Virus record (IMG/VR): IMGVR_UViG_3300022707_001823
Coordinates: 1 to 32,731 of that record
Source of the DNA: a virus
DNA: 32,731 bases
Direction: 5' to 3' (one strand)
Under the pieces are notes generated by a model. That model saw nothing but the letters and a program-made list of their open reading frames with translations, made no database searches and had not been told where the DNA came from. Shown in pieces: positions 5,999 through 13,963 of the stretch. Numbering within the stretch: position 1 is the stretch's first letter; each line of letters opens with the position of its first letter. The position numbers and the translations under genes were made by a program.

Positions 5999-6289
5999 AT
6001 GGGAGATATAAAATTTGTGACTATTTGTAATTATTGCGGTAACCATTTAACCGAAGGTTTTGTATGCAGACGTGATAAATCAGATAACAGCGAATATGAA
6101 TTAAGAACTGAAAGCTGCTATTGTCAATCTAATAAGCAACTAGAACAAGAGAACAAAGAGTTGAAGGAAGAACGAATAGAGAGATTGAGAAAATACCACA
6201 AAATTAAAGACCATAATAGAGAGCTTAGGGACATTTTAAAATCATTCGGACCTTGGAGAGAATCAGAACCACCAAAGGAGGAAATGTGA
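5999..6289 (+). CDS. Zinc-finger plus coiled-coil protein
   Basis: 96 residues from the ATG at 5999, five bases after the previous stop; an in-frame ATG at 5981 would add six residues and overlap that gene. Cys at 10, 13, 23, 40 and 42 (CNYC, CRR, CYC) make a likely zinc site, followed by a charged coiled coil (residues 45-80). The C-terminal codons contain AAGGAGGAAATG, which is the ribosome site of the exonuclease; stop and GTG start overlap in ATGTGA. Function unknown. Confidence 0.65.
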   Translation: MGDIKFVTICNYCGNHLTEGFVCRRDKSDNSEYELRTESCYCQSNKQLEQENKELKEERIERLRKYHKIKDHNRELRDILKSFGPWRESEPPKEEM

Positions 6290-7293
6290 AATACACAAAT
6301 AAATTAGACTTACCAGCTCCATTGGTGGCGGCTTTAAAACATGATGAATATAGTGCAGGGCATAGTGATTATACACCGTCAAGCCTTCAGAGACCAGCCT
6401 ATATGCAGAAATTAGAGGAGACTGTGGAACCCGAACAAGATGTTGCCGATATGGTTTACTCTATGATGGGCAAAGCAATACATAATGTTATTGAAAAAGC
6501 AGGTACAGGTGAAAAAAGTTTCTTCTCTGAGGAAAGGGTCTACACTAAGTTTGAAAAGTGGACCATCTCAATGCAGTTTGATTCTCTTTACTTAGATGCA
6601 AAGAACGGTATCCTAGATGATTATAAAAGCTGCTCAGTATATAAATTTAAGTTAGACCATAGAAAGTCTATGCCAGCAGCGCCAGAATGGGAATTACAAT
6701 TAAATATTGGGGCCTATATCCTTAGAAAGGGTGGCTACACTATGAACAAAATGTGGGCACCAGATGAATCGTTAGAAATGATATTAACTGAAAAGCGAGT
6801 TCCATTTTCTCCTATTCACATAAATCAAATTAGAATTATTGGTATTTTAAAAGACTACCATCAATCACAAGCCAAAAGAGAATGGCAATACCCACAAAAG
6901 CCTATTCAAATGAGAAACTTTTCAATATGGGCTGATGAAAAAATAGAATTCCATATTAGAAAAAGGGCTACTGAAAGGGATGCAGCAAAACTATTACCCA
7001 TAGAAGAAATTACTGAATGTTCCAAAGAGGAAGTTTGGGCCAGTGATGATAAATGGGCCTTGATGAAAAAGAACCGAAAAAGCGCTGTTAAATTATTCAA
7101 TAATAAGGCTAATTTAATCAGCCACACTATTGAAAAAGATTTACTAAATGCCGAAAAATCTCAAGAAGATGGTCCTGAATTAAAAGGTGGCCATTACATA
7201 GAATTTAGACCAGCAGAAAGAAAAAGGTGTGAGAGTTATTGCAACGTTTCCCATGCTTGTCCGTTTTTTAAGAAATTTAAGGAGGAGAAGTAA
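6286..7293 (+). CDS. PD-(D/E)XK exonuclease, Cas4/RecB-like
   Basis: 335 residues from GTG at 6286, chosen because AAGGAGGA lies just upstream; an in-frame TTG at 6253 has no such site. The nuclease core is visible: His66 in GKAIHNVIEKA, EER at 83-85, Asp99 in MQFDSLYLD, DDYKS at 111-115 (the (D/E)-x-K), and Gln139 with Tyr144 in WELQLNIGAYIL. The C-terminus has C-x3-C-x5-C (315, 319, 325), as in iron-sulphur Cas4/AddB-type nucleases; a fourth Cys could be 116. Phage enzymes of this type resect DNA ends for annealing-protein recombination. The candidate annealing protein and SSB nearby support this. It overlaps the next gene by one base (TAATG). Confidence 0.85.
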   Translation: MKYTNKLDLPAPLVAALKHDEYSAGHSDYTPSSLQRPAYMQKLEETVEPEQDVADMVYSMMGKAIHNVIEKAGTGEKSFFSEERVYTKFEKWTISMQFDSLYLDAKNGILDDYKSCSVYKFKLDHRKSMPAAPEWELQLNIGAYILRKGGYTMNKMWAPDESLEMILTEKRVPFSPIHINQIRIIGILKDYHQSQAKREWQYPQKPIQMRNFSIWADEKIEFHIRKRATERDAAKLLPIEEITECSKEEVWASDDKWALMKKNRKSAVKLFNNKANLISHTIEKDLLNAEKSQEDGPELKGGHYIEFRPAERKRCESYCNVSHACPFFKKFKEEK

Positions 7294-7532
7294 TGCAAGA
7301 TTTAGGTAAATATCATAAACAAATTAACATAATATATGAGACCGCTCATAAAGAACCAGAAGAGGCCAAACAAATGGCACTGGAAAAGATTAAATATGGA
7401 TTAGCTGAAATACTAACAGACAAATATTCAGAAGTTCAATTGAATTTTGGAATGGTTAAAGTTTCAATTAGTGGCTTTTATTTTACAGAAGATGAAATGA
7501 AAAACTTTATAAATAGTATTGCATTAAGATGA
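7293..7532 (+). CDS. Hypothetical early protein
   Basis: 79 residues; the ATG overlaps the exonuclease stop, and AAGGAGGAGAAG is a strong ribosome site. An N-terminal helical part (EEAKQMALEKIKYGLAEIL) is followed by two beta strands (VQLNFGMVKVSISGFYF) and a short helix. Coupling to the exonuclease and to the next gene (ATGA) suggests a recombination or replication accessory. No family recognised. Confidence 0.6.
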   Translation: MQDLGKYHKQINIIYETAHKEPEEAKQMALEKIKYGLAEILTDKYSEVQLNFGMVKVSISGFYFTEDEMKNFINSIALR

Positions 7533-7831
7533 TTAAAGATTTCTTCGAGAAGTCCCTAGTCGACAGGGTTGAAAGTTTCCTCTTGCAATACCCCAAGACT
7601 AGGGATGATGATGATTATTTAATTAAATTAATCTGGTATTATTCATGCAATAACCCTGAAAAAATGACAGCATTGGAACTTTTAAAGATGAAGCTCCCAA
7701 AATTCGAGAGTATTACAAGGGCAAGGAGAAAGCTACAGCAAGAAAACGAAAGCCTAAGAGGGGAAACATACGAAAAAAGACAAAATATGCAGAAAAAGGT
7801 GATAAAAGAATTAAAAACAGAGTTTAATTAA
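7529..7831 (+). CDS. Conserved small phage protein, RARRKxQxExxxLRG type
   Basis: 100 residues, ATGA overlap with the previous gene. An acidic segment, PKTRDDDDYLIKLIWYY (residues 22-38), is followed by SITRARRKLQQENESLRG (61-78). This pair (a YPxxRxDDxxL stretch and a RRARRKIQxxxxxLRG helix) recurs in short proteins of phages of Gram-positive and other bacteria, often near replication genes. The basic helix could bind DNA. The function of the group is unknown to me. Confidence 0.65.
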   Translation: MIKDFFEKSLVDRVESFLLQYPKTRDDDDYLIKLIWYYSCNNPEKMTALELLKMKLPKFESITRARRKLQQENESLRGETYEKRQNMQKKVIKELKTEFN

Positions 7832-7844
7832 CCAAAGGAAAATA

Positions 7845-8273
7845 ATGGCAAGTATGAATAAAATTATGTTGATAGGGAATGTTTGTGCAGACCCAGAAGT
7901 AAGAGCAATCCCTGATGGGACAAAAGTTGCTAACTTTAGCCTAGCTACAAATGAGAGCTATAAAACTAAAGAAGGAAAGCAGGTAGATAAAACTGAATTC
8001 CATAGGTTGGTCTTTTGGAGAAAATTAGCGGATATTTGTGAGTTATACGTTAAAAAGGGTAAGCAGATTTATGTTGAGGGTAAAATAACTACTCGAAAAT
8101 ATGAGAAAGATGGGGTAAATCATTATATGACAGAGATAATCTGTACTGAAATAGTTTTACTTGGTAGTGCTAAAGATAAGCCTGAAATAGTTGAAAGCGA
8201 CAGTAACAGCTATTCAACTCCAGAAAACGCTTATCCAAAAATAAATACTGAATCTGATAATTTACCGTTTTAA
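7845..8273 (+). CDS. ssb: Single-stranded DNA-binding protein
   Basis: 142 residues, AAAGGAAAATA before the ATG. A complete OB-fold covers residues 1-108: MNKIMLIGNVCADPEVR, VANFSLATNESY, KTEFHRLVFWRKLADICELYVKKGKQIYVEGKI and the closing strand YMTEIICTEIVLLG. A short disordered linker ends in ESDNLPF, matching the acidic DDxxPF-type tip that recruits partner proteins. Length and layout are typical of bacterial and phage SSB. It closes the recombination gene set of operon 4. Confidence 0.95.
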   Translation: MASMNKIMLIGNVCADPEVRAIPDGTKVANFSLATNESYKTKEGKQVDKTEFHRLVFWRKLADICELYVKKGKQIYVEGKITTRKYEKDGVNHYMTEIICTEIVLLGSAKDKPEIVESDSNSYSTPENAYPKINTESDNLPF

Positions 8274-8336
8274 TTGAAAAAAAACGAATAATAGTTTTAT
8301 TTTATCTCTTTTCTGTGTATTTTACAGTTAAGAGAT

Positions 8337-8666
8337 ATGACAAACAAAGAATTATCAGACGAATTGGGCAAACTAAGGTCTGACCTCAATAAAATTTCCT
8401 CAAAGCTCCATTCCCATTTGGACGTTGCTGAATTTGTAGACAAGTCGTCAAAAGAGGACATAAAGGAAATTTCCAGAGACCTGAAAAGAACCATTGCTAG
8501 AGTTGTTGTTGTAGAAACCGATATAGTGTTAATAAAAAGAGACAAAAGGTCAAAAAAAGAATTATTTATTTTCATTGTGAAGATTATTACATTAATTTGT
8601 GTAGTAATAGGTGCAGTTTATACTTTAACAAAAACGGGAACACTAAATGCAACTGGCTCTGGTTGA
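8337..8666 (+). CDS. Coiled coil with one C-terminal TM segment, holin-like (XhlA type)
   Basis: 109 residues, AAGAGAT before the ATG. Residues 5-70 form a charged helix with heptad character and several Lys/Arg near the end (KRDKRSKK), then one hydrophobic segment (about 75-97: LFIFIVKIITLICVVIGAVYTL) and a short polar tail. This layout is that of the XhlA group of phage membrane proteins, some of which take part in lysis, and of one-TM accessory holins. No endolysin is in the window, so lysis is an inference. The 63 bases before it hold a weak TTGAAA/TATTTT pair only. It overlaps the next gene by 20 bases. Confidence 0.65.
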   Translation: MTNKELSDELGKLRSDLNKISSKLHSHLDVAEFVDKSSKEDIKEISRDLKRTIARVVVVETDIVLIKRDKRSKKELFIFIVKIITLICVVIGAVYTLTKTGTLNATGSG

Positions 8667-9030
8667 TGAAGACACTCTCTACCAATCTGTATTTAAAGAA
8701 TTTTTTGAGGAACAAGATATTGATATTGTATGTTTCTCCTATGGATGGGACTTTTTAAATGCACCTATTGAGCAGTTAAAGAAAATAAAATTCATTGTTA
8801 TAGACCATACGTTATTGGATATAACGGTTTACAATCTCGTACAAGAAATAAACCAAAAGATAAGCGCTGAAATATGTATAATTTCCACCGATGGAAAGGC
8901 ATTAAAAAGCAGAGAACTTGATGGATTAGGCATTTCTGGTGATTTTAAGACAACTGAACTAAAACAGATTTCAAGTTGGCATAAGTATTTCAGGGTTAAT
9001 TTCGAAAAAGAATTACAATGCCAGCTCTAA
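8647..9030 (+). CDS. Atypical response-regulator receiver-like protein
   Basis: 127 residues, GGGAA 7-8 bases before the ATG, start inside the 3' end of the TM protein gene. The secondary-structure order of a CheY-like receiver can be read through: strand 1 plus acidic pair LALVDED (Asp7, Glu8), a helix with EFFEE, DIDIVCFSYGWDFLN, strand 3 FIVIDH with Asp53 where the phospho-acceptor belongs, IICIIST-type strand 4 with Ser80/Thr81, and GISGDFK with Lys101. Spacings (Glu8-Asp53 45, Asp53-Thr81 28, Thr81-Lys101 20) are close to CheY (44, 30, 22). The usual MPxxDG loop after the Asp is replaced by HTLLDI. There is no output domain. It may be a host-signalling mimic or a degenerate structural version. 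Confidence 0.65.
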   Translation: MQLALVDEDTLYQSVFKEFFEEQDIDIVCFSYGWDFLNAPIEQLKKIKFIVIDHTLLDITVYNLVQEINQKISAEICIISTDGKALKSRELDGLGISGDFKTTELKQISSWHKYFRVNFEKELQCQL

Positions 9031-9067
9031 ATACCTAGTTTATTAAAAAACCTATAGGATTTAAACG

Positions 9068-11212
9068 ATGGCATTACCTACTACCACATACGCAAAAGCA
9101 ACCATTACCAATCCAGCCCAGATTTTAAATGATTTCTTATTTATAGTTGACCTTTCAACCCTTCCCGATTCATGGTGGGATGAGGTGAATGCTACTGATG
9201 GGGCTAGGGGAAGGGCTGCAAAAGATTCTGGAGTAGTTGAACTATCCACAGATTGGTTTCAGTTTAACAGTGTGGCTAAAACTGGTTTTGTTAGAGTGGC
9301 GTGGGTGGGGCAATTATTATCTGCTGGAACACAAGAAATTCGCATATATCCACCAAATAGTAATAACAGTATTTTATCTAAAACAGATACATTTGGATCT
9401 GATAATTGCTACAACCCTGCAAATGTGTTTTTCTACTCCCCTAATGGTGGGAATAATGACAGGTCCAGTAATTCGTTTGTACTGAGCGAAAGGGGTGGGG
9501 TATTTAGTGGAAATACTACTGGACAGATTGGAGATGCTACTACATTTAATGGCAGTACACAATACTTGACGGGAATTATTCCAGACTTAGACCAACCTTT
9601 AACAATCATGGCGTGGTATAATTCTCCTACTCATACTGATACAAAATCTATTACGGTTGTTACTGATGGCACTAATGTAGATATGATAAGACTCGTTTTT
9701 CAATCAGAAACCCAGCAGATTTCCATTAGAGCATCAGGCACTAATGATTTTTTATTCGGTAGCATTGGAGTTGCAACAGGTGGCGTGTGGAATCACATAG
9801 TCGGAAATTGTCCTGATACCACACATATAGAGTTATATTTAAATGGTGCAGCAGATGGAACACGAACTACTCCTTCAATTTCTCCTGTAGTTAACCAATT
9901 AGATATTGGGGCTAGGTTTACTGACGGTATTATTACATTACCCTTTGATGGATCAATACAAGAGGTTTTCTATTTTACCGATTCGAAATCAGCCGAATGG
10001 ATAGCTTATGAACATTCACAAACAAGTGATAATGCTACTTTCTGGGGCACTTGGGCGACTCCTTTACCAAATACTCCTTATGCAACCGCAACTATCACAA
10101 ATCCAGCCAGCATTTTAGATGATTTCTTATTTATGTTAGACCTTTCAACTCTTCCAGATTCATGGTGGGACCAAGTTGATACTAATGAACCGACTAGGGG
10201 TAGAGCAGCAAAAGACTCTGGTTCCATTGAGATAGCCACAGATTGGTTTCAGTTTAACAGAACAGCTAAAACTGGATTTGTTAGAGTGGGGTGGGAAGGA
10301 CAATTATTAGCTGCTGGTACGCAAATAATACGAATATATCCCCCGAAGGCTGCTAACATTCTCTTGTCTAATACTTCTGCATTTGGCTCTAATAATGTGT
10401 ATGACCCTGCCAACGTGTTTATATATTCCCCTAACGGTGGAAATAATGACAGGTCTAGCAATGCGCTTACCCTTACAGAAACTGGCGGTGTAGTTAGTGG
10501 TGATTCAGTTGGTCAAATTGGAGATGCTACCGAATTTGATGGAAGTACACAATATTTAAGCACTAATATATCGGACCAAGACGAATCTTTAACCATGATG
10601 TGTTGGGTTAACCCTGCATCGTCTAACAATATGGAAGTTTTTGGGTTGGGTGATTCTACTACTGACTTTTCAGGTATGAATATAACTCTGTTTGGAAATC
10701 TAGTTGTTCAAACCCTACAAGATGGGGCTGCCACTGCTGCTACTGCTGCTGCAATTTCAACTGGTGTATGGTCTCATGCAGCGGGGACAGTAAACTCTAC
10801 TACTTCTGTTTCAGCCTATACAAATGGGATTTTTGGATCAACAGTTACAGGTTCTGCACTTAACCCTACTGTAGACAGATTGAGGCTAGGGGCAACTAGT
10901 GCAGGCACTATTGGAACCTTCTATGGAGGACTTCTACAAGAGGTTTTTATTTTTACTGATGTTAAATCAAATGACTGGATAGCCTATGAACATTCACAAA
11001 CCGATGATAACGCTACTTTCTGGGGTGCATGGTCTATGGTTGGAGTACCTAGTACAGCCTTTCTTTTTGACGTTAGGGTTTTTAATAAAAAACTAGACGA
11101 GGAAGGTGGGATAACTATTCCAGGTTCTCCAAATCTTGACAAGGGTACGATAACTTATGCCTTTGATGATGTAGTAGATAACGAAGGGAAGTCAACGTTA
11201 CCGTTTGGCTAG
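9068..11212 (+). CDS. Duplicated DUF2341 + LamG fibre/adhesion protein
   Basis: 714 residues; AGGA 8 bases before the ATG. Two copies of a roughly 330-residue unit (about 7-333 and 337-660). Each begins with a DUF2341-like part (DFLFxxDLSTLPDSWWDxV, DWFQFN, GFVRVxWxGQLLxAGTQ, IRIYPP), then a concanavalin-like LamG part (IGDATxFxGSTQYL, GVWxHxxG, the YxNG turn, GxxQEVFxFTDxKSxxWIAYEHSQT). The last 50 residues (AFLFDVRVFNKKLDEEG...) are unrelated. Such domains bind sugars and are common in phage receptor-binding or decoration proteins. No signal peptide. Oddly, it sits on the early strand and precedes a RusA gene, far from the late fibre genes. It could be a minor virion fibre or a product displayed or released during infection. 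Confidence 0.8.
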   Translation: MALPTTTYAKATITNPAQILNDFLFIVDLSTLPDSWWDEVNATDGARGRAAKDSGVVELSTDWFQFNSVAKTGFVRVAWVGQLLSAGTQEIRIYPPNSNNSILSKTDTFGSDNCYNPANVFFYSPNGGNNDRSSNSFVLSERGGVFSGNTTGQIGDATTFNGSTQYLTGIIPDLDQPLTIMAWYNSPTHTDTKSITVVTDGTNVDMIRLVFQSETQQISIRASGTNDFLFGSIGVATGGVWNHIVGNCPDTTHIELYLNGAADGTRTTPSISPVVNQLDIGARFTDGIITLPFDGSIQEVFYFTDSKSAEWIAYEHSQTSDNATFWGTWATPLPNTPYATATITNPASILDDFLFMLDLSTLPDSWWDQVDTNEPTRGRAAKDSGSIEIATDWFQFNRTAKTGFVRVGWEGQLLAAGTQIIRIYPPKAANILLSNTSAFGSNNVYDPANVFIYSPNGGNNDRSSNALTLTETGGVVSGDSVGQIGDATEFDGSTQYLSTNISDQDESLTMMCWVNPASSNNMEVFGLGDSTTDFSGMNITLFGNLVVQTLQDGAATAATAAAISTGVWSHAAGTVNSTTSVSAYTNGIFGSTVTGSALNPTVDRLRLGATSAGTIGTFYGGLLQEVFIFTDVKSNDWIAYEHSQTDDNATFWGAWSMVGVPSTAFLFDVRVFNKKLDEEGGITIPGSPNLDKGTITYAFDDVVDNEGKSTLPFG
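9077..11037 (+). repeat. Two-unit tandem repeat inside the LamG gene
   Basis: Units at about 9077-10060 and 10070-11037, offset near 990 bases. Identical words remain at the DNA level (GATTGGTTTCAGTTTAACAG near 9252 and 10241; GATTTCTTATTTAT at 9131 and 10121; TATGAACATTCACAAAC near the end of each unit). DNA identity is highest in the DUF2341-like parts and lower in the LamG parts, which suggests a fairly recent duplication with faster change in the sugar-binding surface. Confidence 0.8.
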
Positions 11213-11214
11213 GT

Positions 11215-11628
11215 TTGGATGATATAATCACATTCCATTTGGACGGTAGAATACCCTCTAAAAAGAACAGTAAGCAAATATTCCAAAATAAGCGTACTGG
11301 CAAACCATTTATAACTACCCAAAAAAACTACAAGTCTTGGCACACTGTACAATCTCTACAGCTTAATCTTCAAAAAAGCAAATATAATCTACCTATAAAA
11401 AAATGTGAGAAGGTTACTCTTAAATTATTCTATGGGGATTATTTGGTTGCAGACAATACAAATAAAGCAGATTCTATCCATGACCTATTGGTTGACAATG
11501 GTATTCTTGAAGATGATAACTGGAAGGTTACGGGCCGAACAGAACAGATTCCAATATATAGAAAAGGTCAAGCTGGTTGTGAAATTATAATTCAGGTTGC
11601 TCAGACAGAAATTCCTGAGTCTGCTTAG
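11215..11628 (+). CDS. rusA: RusA-type Holliday junction resolvase
   Basis: 137 residues, TTG start two bases after the fibre-gene stop; a TTG is needed because the first strand (ITFHLDGRIPSKKNSK) must be included and no in-frame ATG precedes it. The RusA family signature is clear: the N-terminal GRIPSKKNS loop and ADNTNKADSIHDLLVDNGILEDDNWK (given in parts: Asp80, Asn81, Lys84, Asp90, Asp100/101). The first Asp of the usual DxDN appears as Val78, so full catalysis is not certain. RusA enzymes cut four-way junctions late in replication, before packaging. The last 44 bases overlap the convergent late gene. Confidence 0.8.
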   Translation: MDDIITFHLDGRIPSKKNSKQIFQNKRTGKPFITTQKNYKSWHTVQSLQLNLQKSKYNLPIKKCEKVTLKLFYGDYLVADNTNKADSIHDLLVDNGILEDDNWKVTGRTEQIPIYRKGQAGCEIIIQVAQTEIPESA

Positions 11629-13963
11629 TTTCCTCAATGATTTTTCTAGTGGGAGCTATGATTCCCTGTTGAGCAGCAGTTTTACCGCCAGCCACTAGTG
11701 CTTTCTTGAATTGTATGGGCGCAACACCCTTGAAGAAATCAACCGCTTGTTTGGTCTCTAAATTGAGTGCAGCTTTCTGTGCACCTTTATTTACTAGAGA
11801 GAAAATACCAGCAGGTATAGCACCGAATTTATGCCAGATAGCCCACCTCATAAATCCAGAGCCACCACCTTTTAACATTGAACTGAGAGCAACTTCCTTT
11901 GCTTTAGGTGTTTTGAATTTTGCCAATCTTTCAATTACTACAGCATCGGTTATCATATCGGCTAAATCATCTTTCATAACAGGAGTTAAAAGTTCATCCC
12001 ATAAAGCAGGGTCTTTTTTAGTTTTCTCCATAACTGATAAGAATTTCTTTGGGTCCAAAGAACCACCTTTAACGCTTTTCTCCATCAAATTATTGAAGTA
12101 AGCATTTCTAAGCTGGTTGTAAGACTCCTCTGGAATAACTTTTTTAAGCTGGTCTAGTTTAAACGCAACATCCTTTCCAGAAGTTACGCTATCGAAAATC
12201 TCTTTATTTGATTTTAGTTTTAACTTTTTAGTTATAGGGTCTTTTGCATAGAAGTTCTTTTCCAATACCTTAAAGCTCCCCTTGGTTTCATCTCCAAAGG
12301 TATTGTTTACTTTTCGGAACTGCTCTACCATATCTTCACCACCTACATTTCTAAGATGGTTTTCCATGACTTCTGTGTATTCTTTTCTTAATTGCTTTAA
12401 AACTTTAAAATCATTTGGGCCAGCTCCAATTCTATTAAGCATACTCTCAACTTGAAAGATACTATTTCTAGCATTTTTAAGTTGGCTATAAGATATAGGA
12501 CCACCAAGTACATCTTTAAATTCATCAACCTTACTTGCTACTGGCTTTGTAATTCCAGCCTTAGCCAAATCTGCACTTGTAAGTTTCTCAACCTTACCAC
12601 TAGCACCTGTTACAAGTTGTCCTGATTCATCAAAGAAATTGCCTTTTTTTATTTCTGCAAACTTACCAGCTTTAGCCAAACTAGAAACTTCTGCCTGTGT
12701 TAATTCGTCAACACTCCTTACCTTTGGTCCACCGCTAAATATTTTCACTCCACCAAGTTCAATCTCTTCAACATTGTTTTTGGCATTTTTCAAAAGTCCA
12801 GCGTCAATTTGTCTTATGTTACCAACTTTCTCGACTTCATTAAAAATCTTTTTAACTTCTTTAGCGTTTTTCTGGAAAGCAAAATCAAAGCCTTTAGCTA
12901 CATCACCTGTAAGCTCTTCCGCTCCAAGTTGTAAGTCTCTTATTCCACTTCTGTCTACTACTTCATCAAGTTTATTTTGAAGAAAACCTTCTCTTGATTT
13001 TTGAATTCTCTCTACAGCACCAGGGGCTTGTTTTCTTTTTAGAGCCTCTAGTTGAATAATATCTTCATCTGGGGTTTTACCTAAAATCTGTTGTTCGCCT
13101 GGGGTTGTTTCTATACCTTTAACTTTCTTAGGAATGGTCGCACCTTCAGGAGCAATCTTTCCAACCTGTTCCGTAATATCTTCAGCAAGGTCTATGGCGG
13201 TTCCAGAAGGAGTTATCTTTCTAGCTCCAGCTTTTACAATTGCCTTGCCAGTTTTAGAAAGTCCAGATACCAAACCTAAAACAGAGAATGGGTCTGCCAC
13301 GGAACCCAAACCAATAGTACCCAAAATCTTAAGGGCTGCTGGTGCGTCACTTTCTGCAAGTGCTTTTTTAGTTCCTTTGAGTAAGGAAGAATTTGGGTCT
13401 TGTATTTCTTCTGAGAAACTTTTTATTTTTACTTGGTTTTTTTCATCTCTAAACTCATTTAAGAATTTCTGTTTATTTTCTTCAAAAAAAGCACCTAGAA
13501 ATCTTTCTGGGATAGACAAAATATCTGTTAAAAGGTCTGTACCAAAATCAACACCCTTTTGTTCTGTTGATTTTCCAACAGCAGTAAGCGTGGGTAATGT
13601 ACCCGCTTCCTCTGGAGGTCCAAGTGTTAACTTACCATCACTAGCGGTAAGTGTTGGTACGGTTCCAGCTTCTCTAGGAGGTCCAAGACGTAGGTCTCTT
13701 GTATCTGTAAAGTCTGTAGGCTGTCTTTGTGCTAAGGTAGGAAATACAGCTCCAAAGCCTGTTTTAAAAGCCTGTGGTAAATCTGTTCTTCCAGCAACAC
13801 TCCTGTCTTCCTGTAGAAATTCAGGGAATACAGTTTCACTTGGAGTGGGTTGTATATCTGTAGGACCAGCTTTAACCGTAGACAATACAAACTTCTTTTC
13901 CTCTAATGTAAGTTTTCTACCTAGAGAAAGTATTTGTTTTTTTTGCTCTAACGTAATAGCCAT
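11585..13963 (-). CDS. Putative internal virion / ejection protein, 792 residues
   Basis: Last gene of the late block. ATG at 13963 overlaps the stop of the gene before it (TAATG). After a short helical start, a disordered segment contains a tandem repeat (residues about 92-107 and 112-127: LRLGPPREAGTVPTLTA and LTLGPPEEAGTLPTLTA). A Gly/Ala-rich amphipathic region follows (APAALKILGTIGLGSVADPFSVLGLVSGL, parts near 210-240), then a long helical body rich in Lys/Glu. Position after nozzle genes, size and helical character fit the large ejection proteins of podoviruses (compare T7 gp15/gp16, P22 gp16/gp20). I see no lytic transglycosylase motif. The exact counterpart is unknown. Confidence 0.65.
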   Translation of the reverse strand: MAITLEQKKQILSLGRKLTLEEKKFVLSTVKAGPTDIQPTPSETVFPEFLQEDRSVAGRTDLPQAFKTGFGAVFPTLAQRQPTDFTDTRDLRLGPPREAGTVPTLTASDGKLTLGPPEEAGTLPTLTAVGKSTEQKGVDFGTDLLTDILSIPERFLGAFFEENKQKFLNEFRDEKNQVKIKSFSEEIQDPNSSLLKGTKKALAESDAPAALKILGTIGLGSVADPFSVLGLVSGLSKTGKAIVKAGARKITPSGTAIDLAEDITEQVGKIAPEGATIPKKVKGIETTPGEQQILGKTPDEDIIQLEALKRKQAPGAVERIQKSREGFLQNKLDEVVDRSGIRDLQLGAEELTGDVAKGFDFAFQKNAKEVKKIFNEVEKVGNIRQIDAGLLKNAKNNVEEIELGGVKIFSGGPKVRSVDELTQAEVSSLAKAGKFAEIKKGNFFDESGQLVTGASGKVEKLTSADLAKAGITKPVASKVDEFKDVLGGPISYSQLKNARNSIFQVESMLNRIGAGPNDFKVLKQLRKEYTEVMENHLRNVGGEDMVEQFRKVNNTFGDETKGSFKVLEKNFYAKDPITKKLKLKSNKEIFDSVTSGKDVAFKLDQLKKVIPEESYNQLRNAYFNNLMEKSVKGGSLDPKKFLSVMEKTKKDPALWDELLTPVMKDDLADMITDAVVIERLAKFKTPKAKEVALSSMLKGGGSGFMRWAIWHKFGAIPAGIFSLVNKGAQKAALNLETKQAVDFFKGVAPIQFKKALVAGGKTAAQQGIIAPTRKIIEETKQTQEFLSEQPEL

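Noticed and set aside
6253-6285. TTG start for the exonuclease
   Set aside because: No ribosome site there; AAGGAGGA sits correctly before the GTG at 6286, and the extra residues do not look like the family N-terminus.
6286-7293. CRISPR-associated Cas4
   Set aside because: The nuclease core and Cys cluster are Cas4-like, but the phage recombination context and lack of cas1/cas2 or arrays favour a phage exonuclease.
8274-8302. TTGAAA...TTATTT promoter before the TM protein gene
   Set aside because: Weak -10 match, no palindrome and no GGATTTAACATTA element; could be chance in AT-rich DNA.
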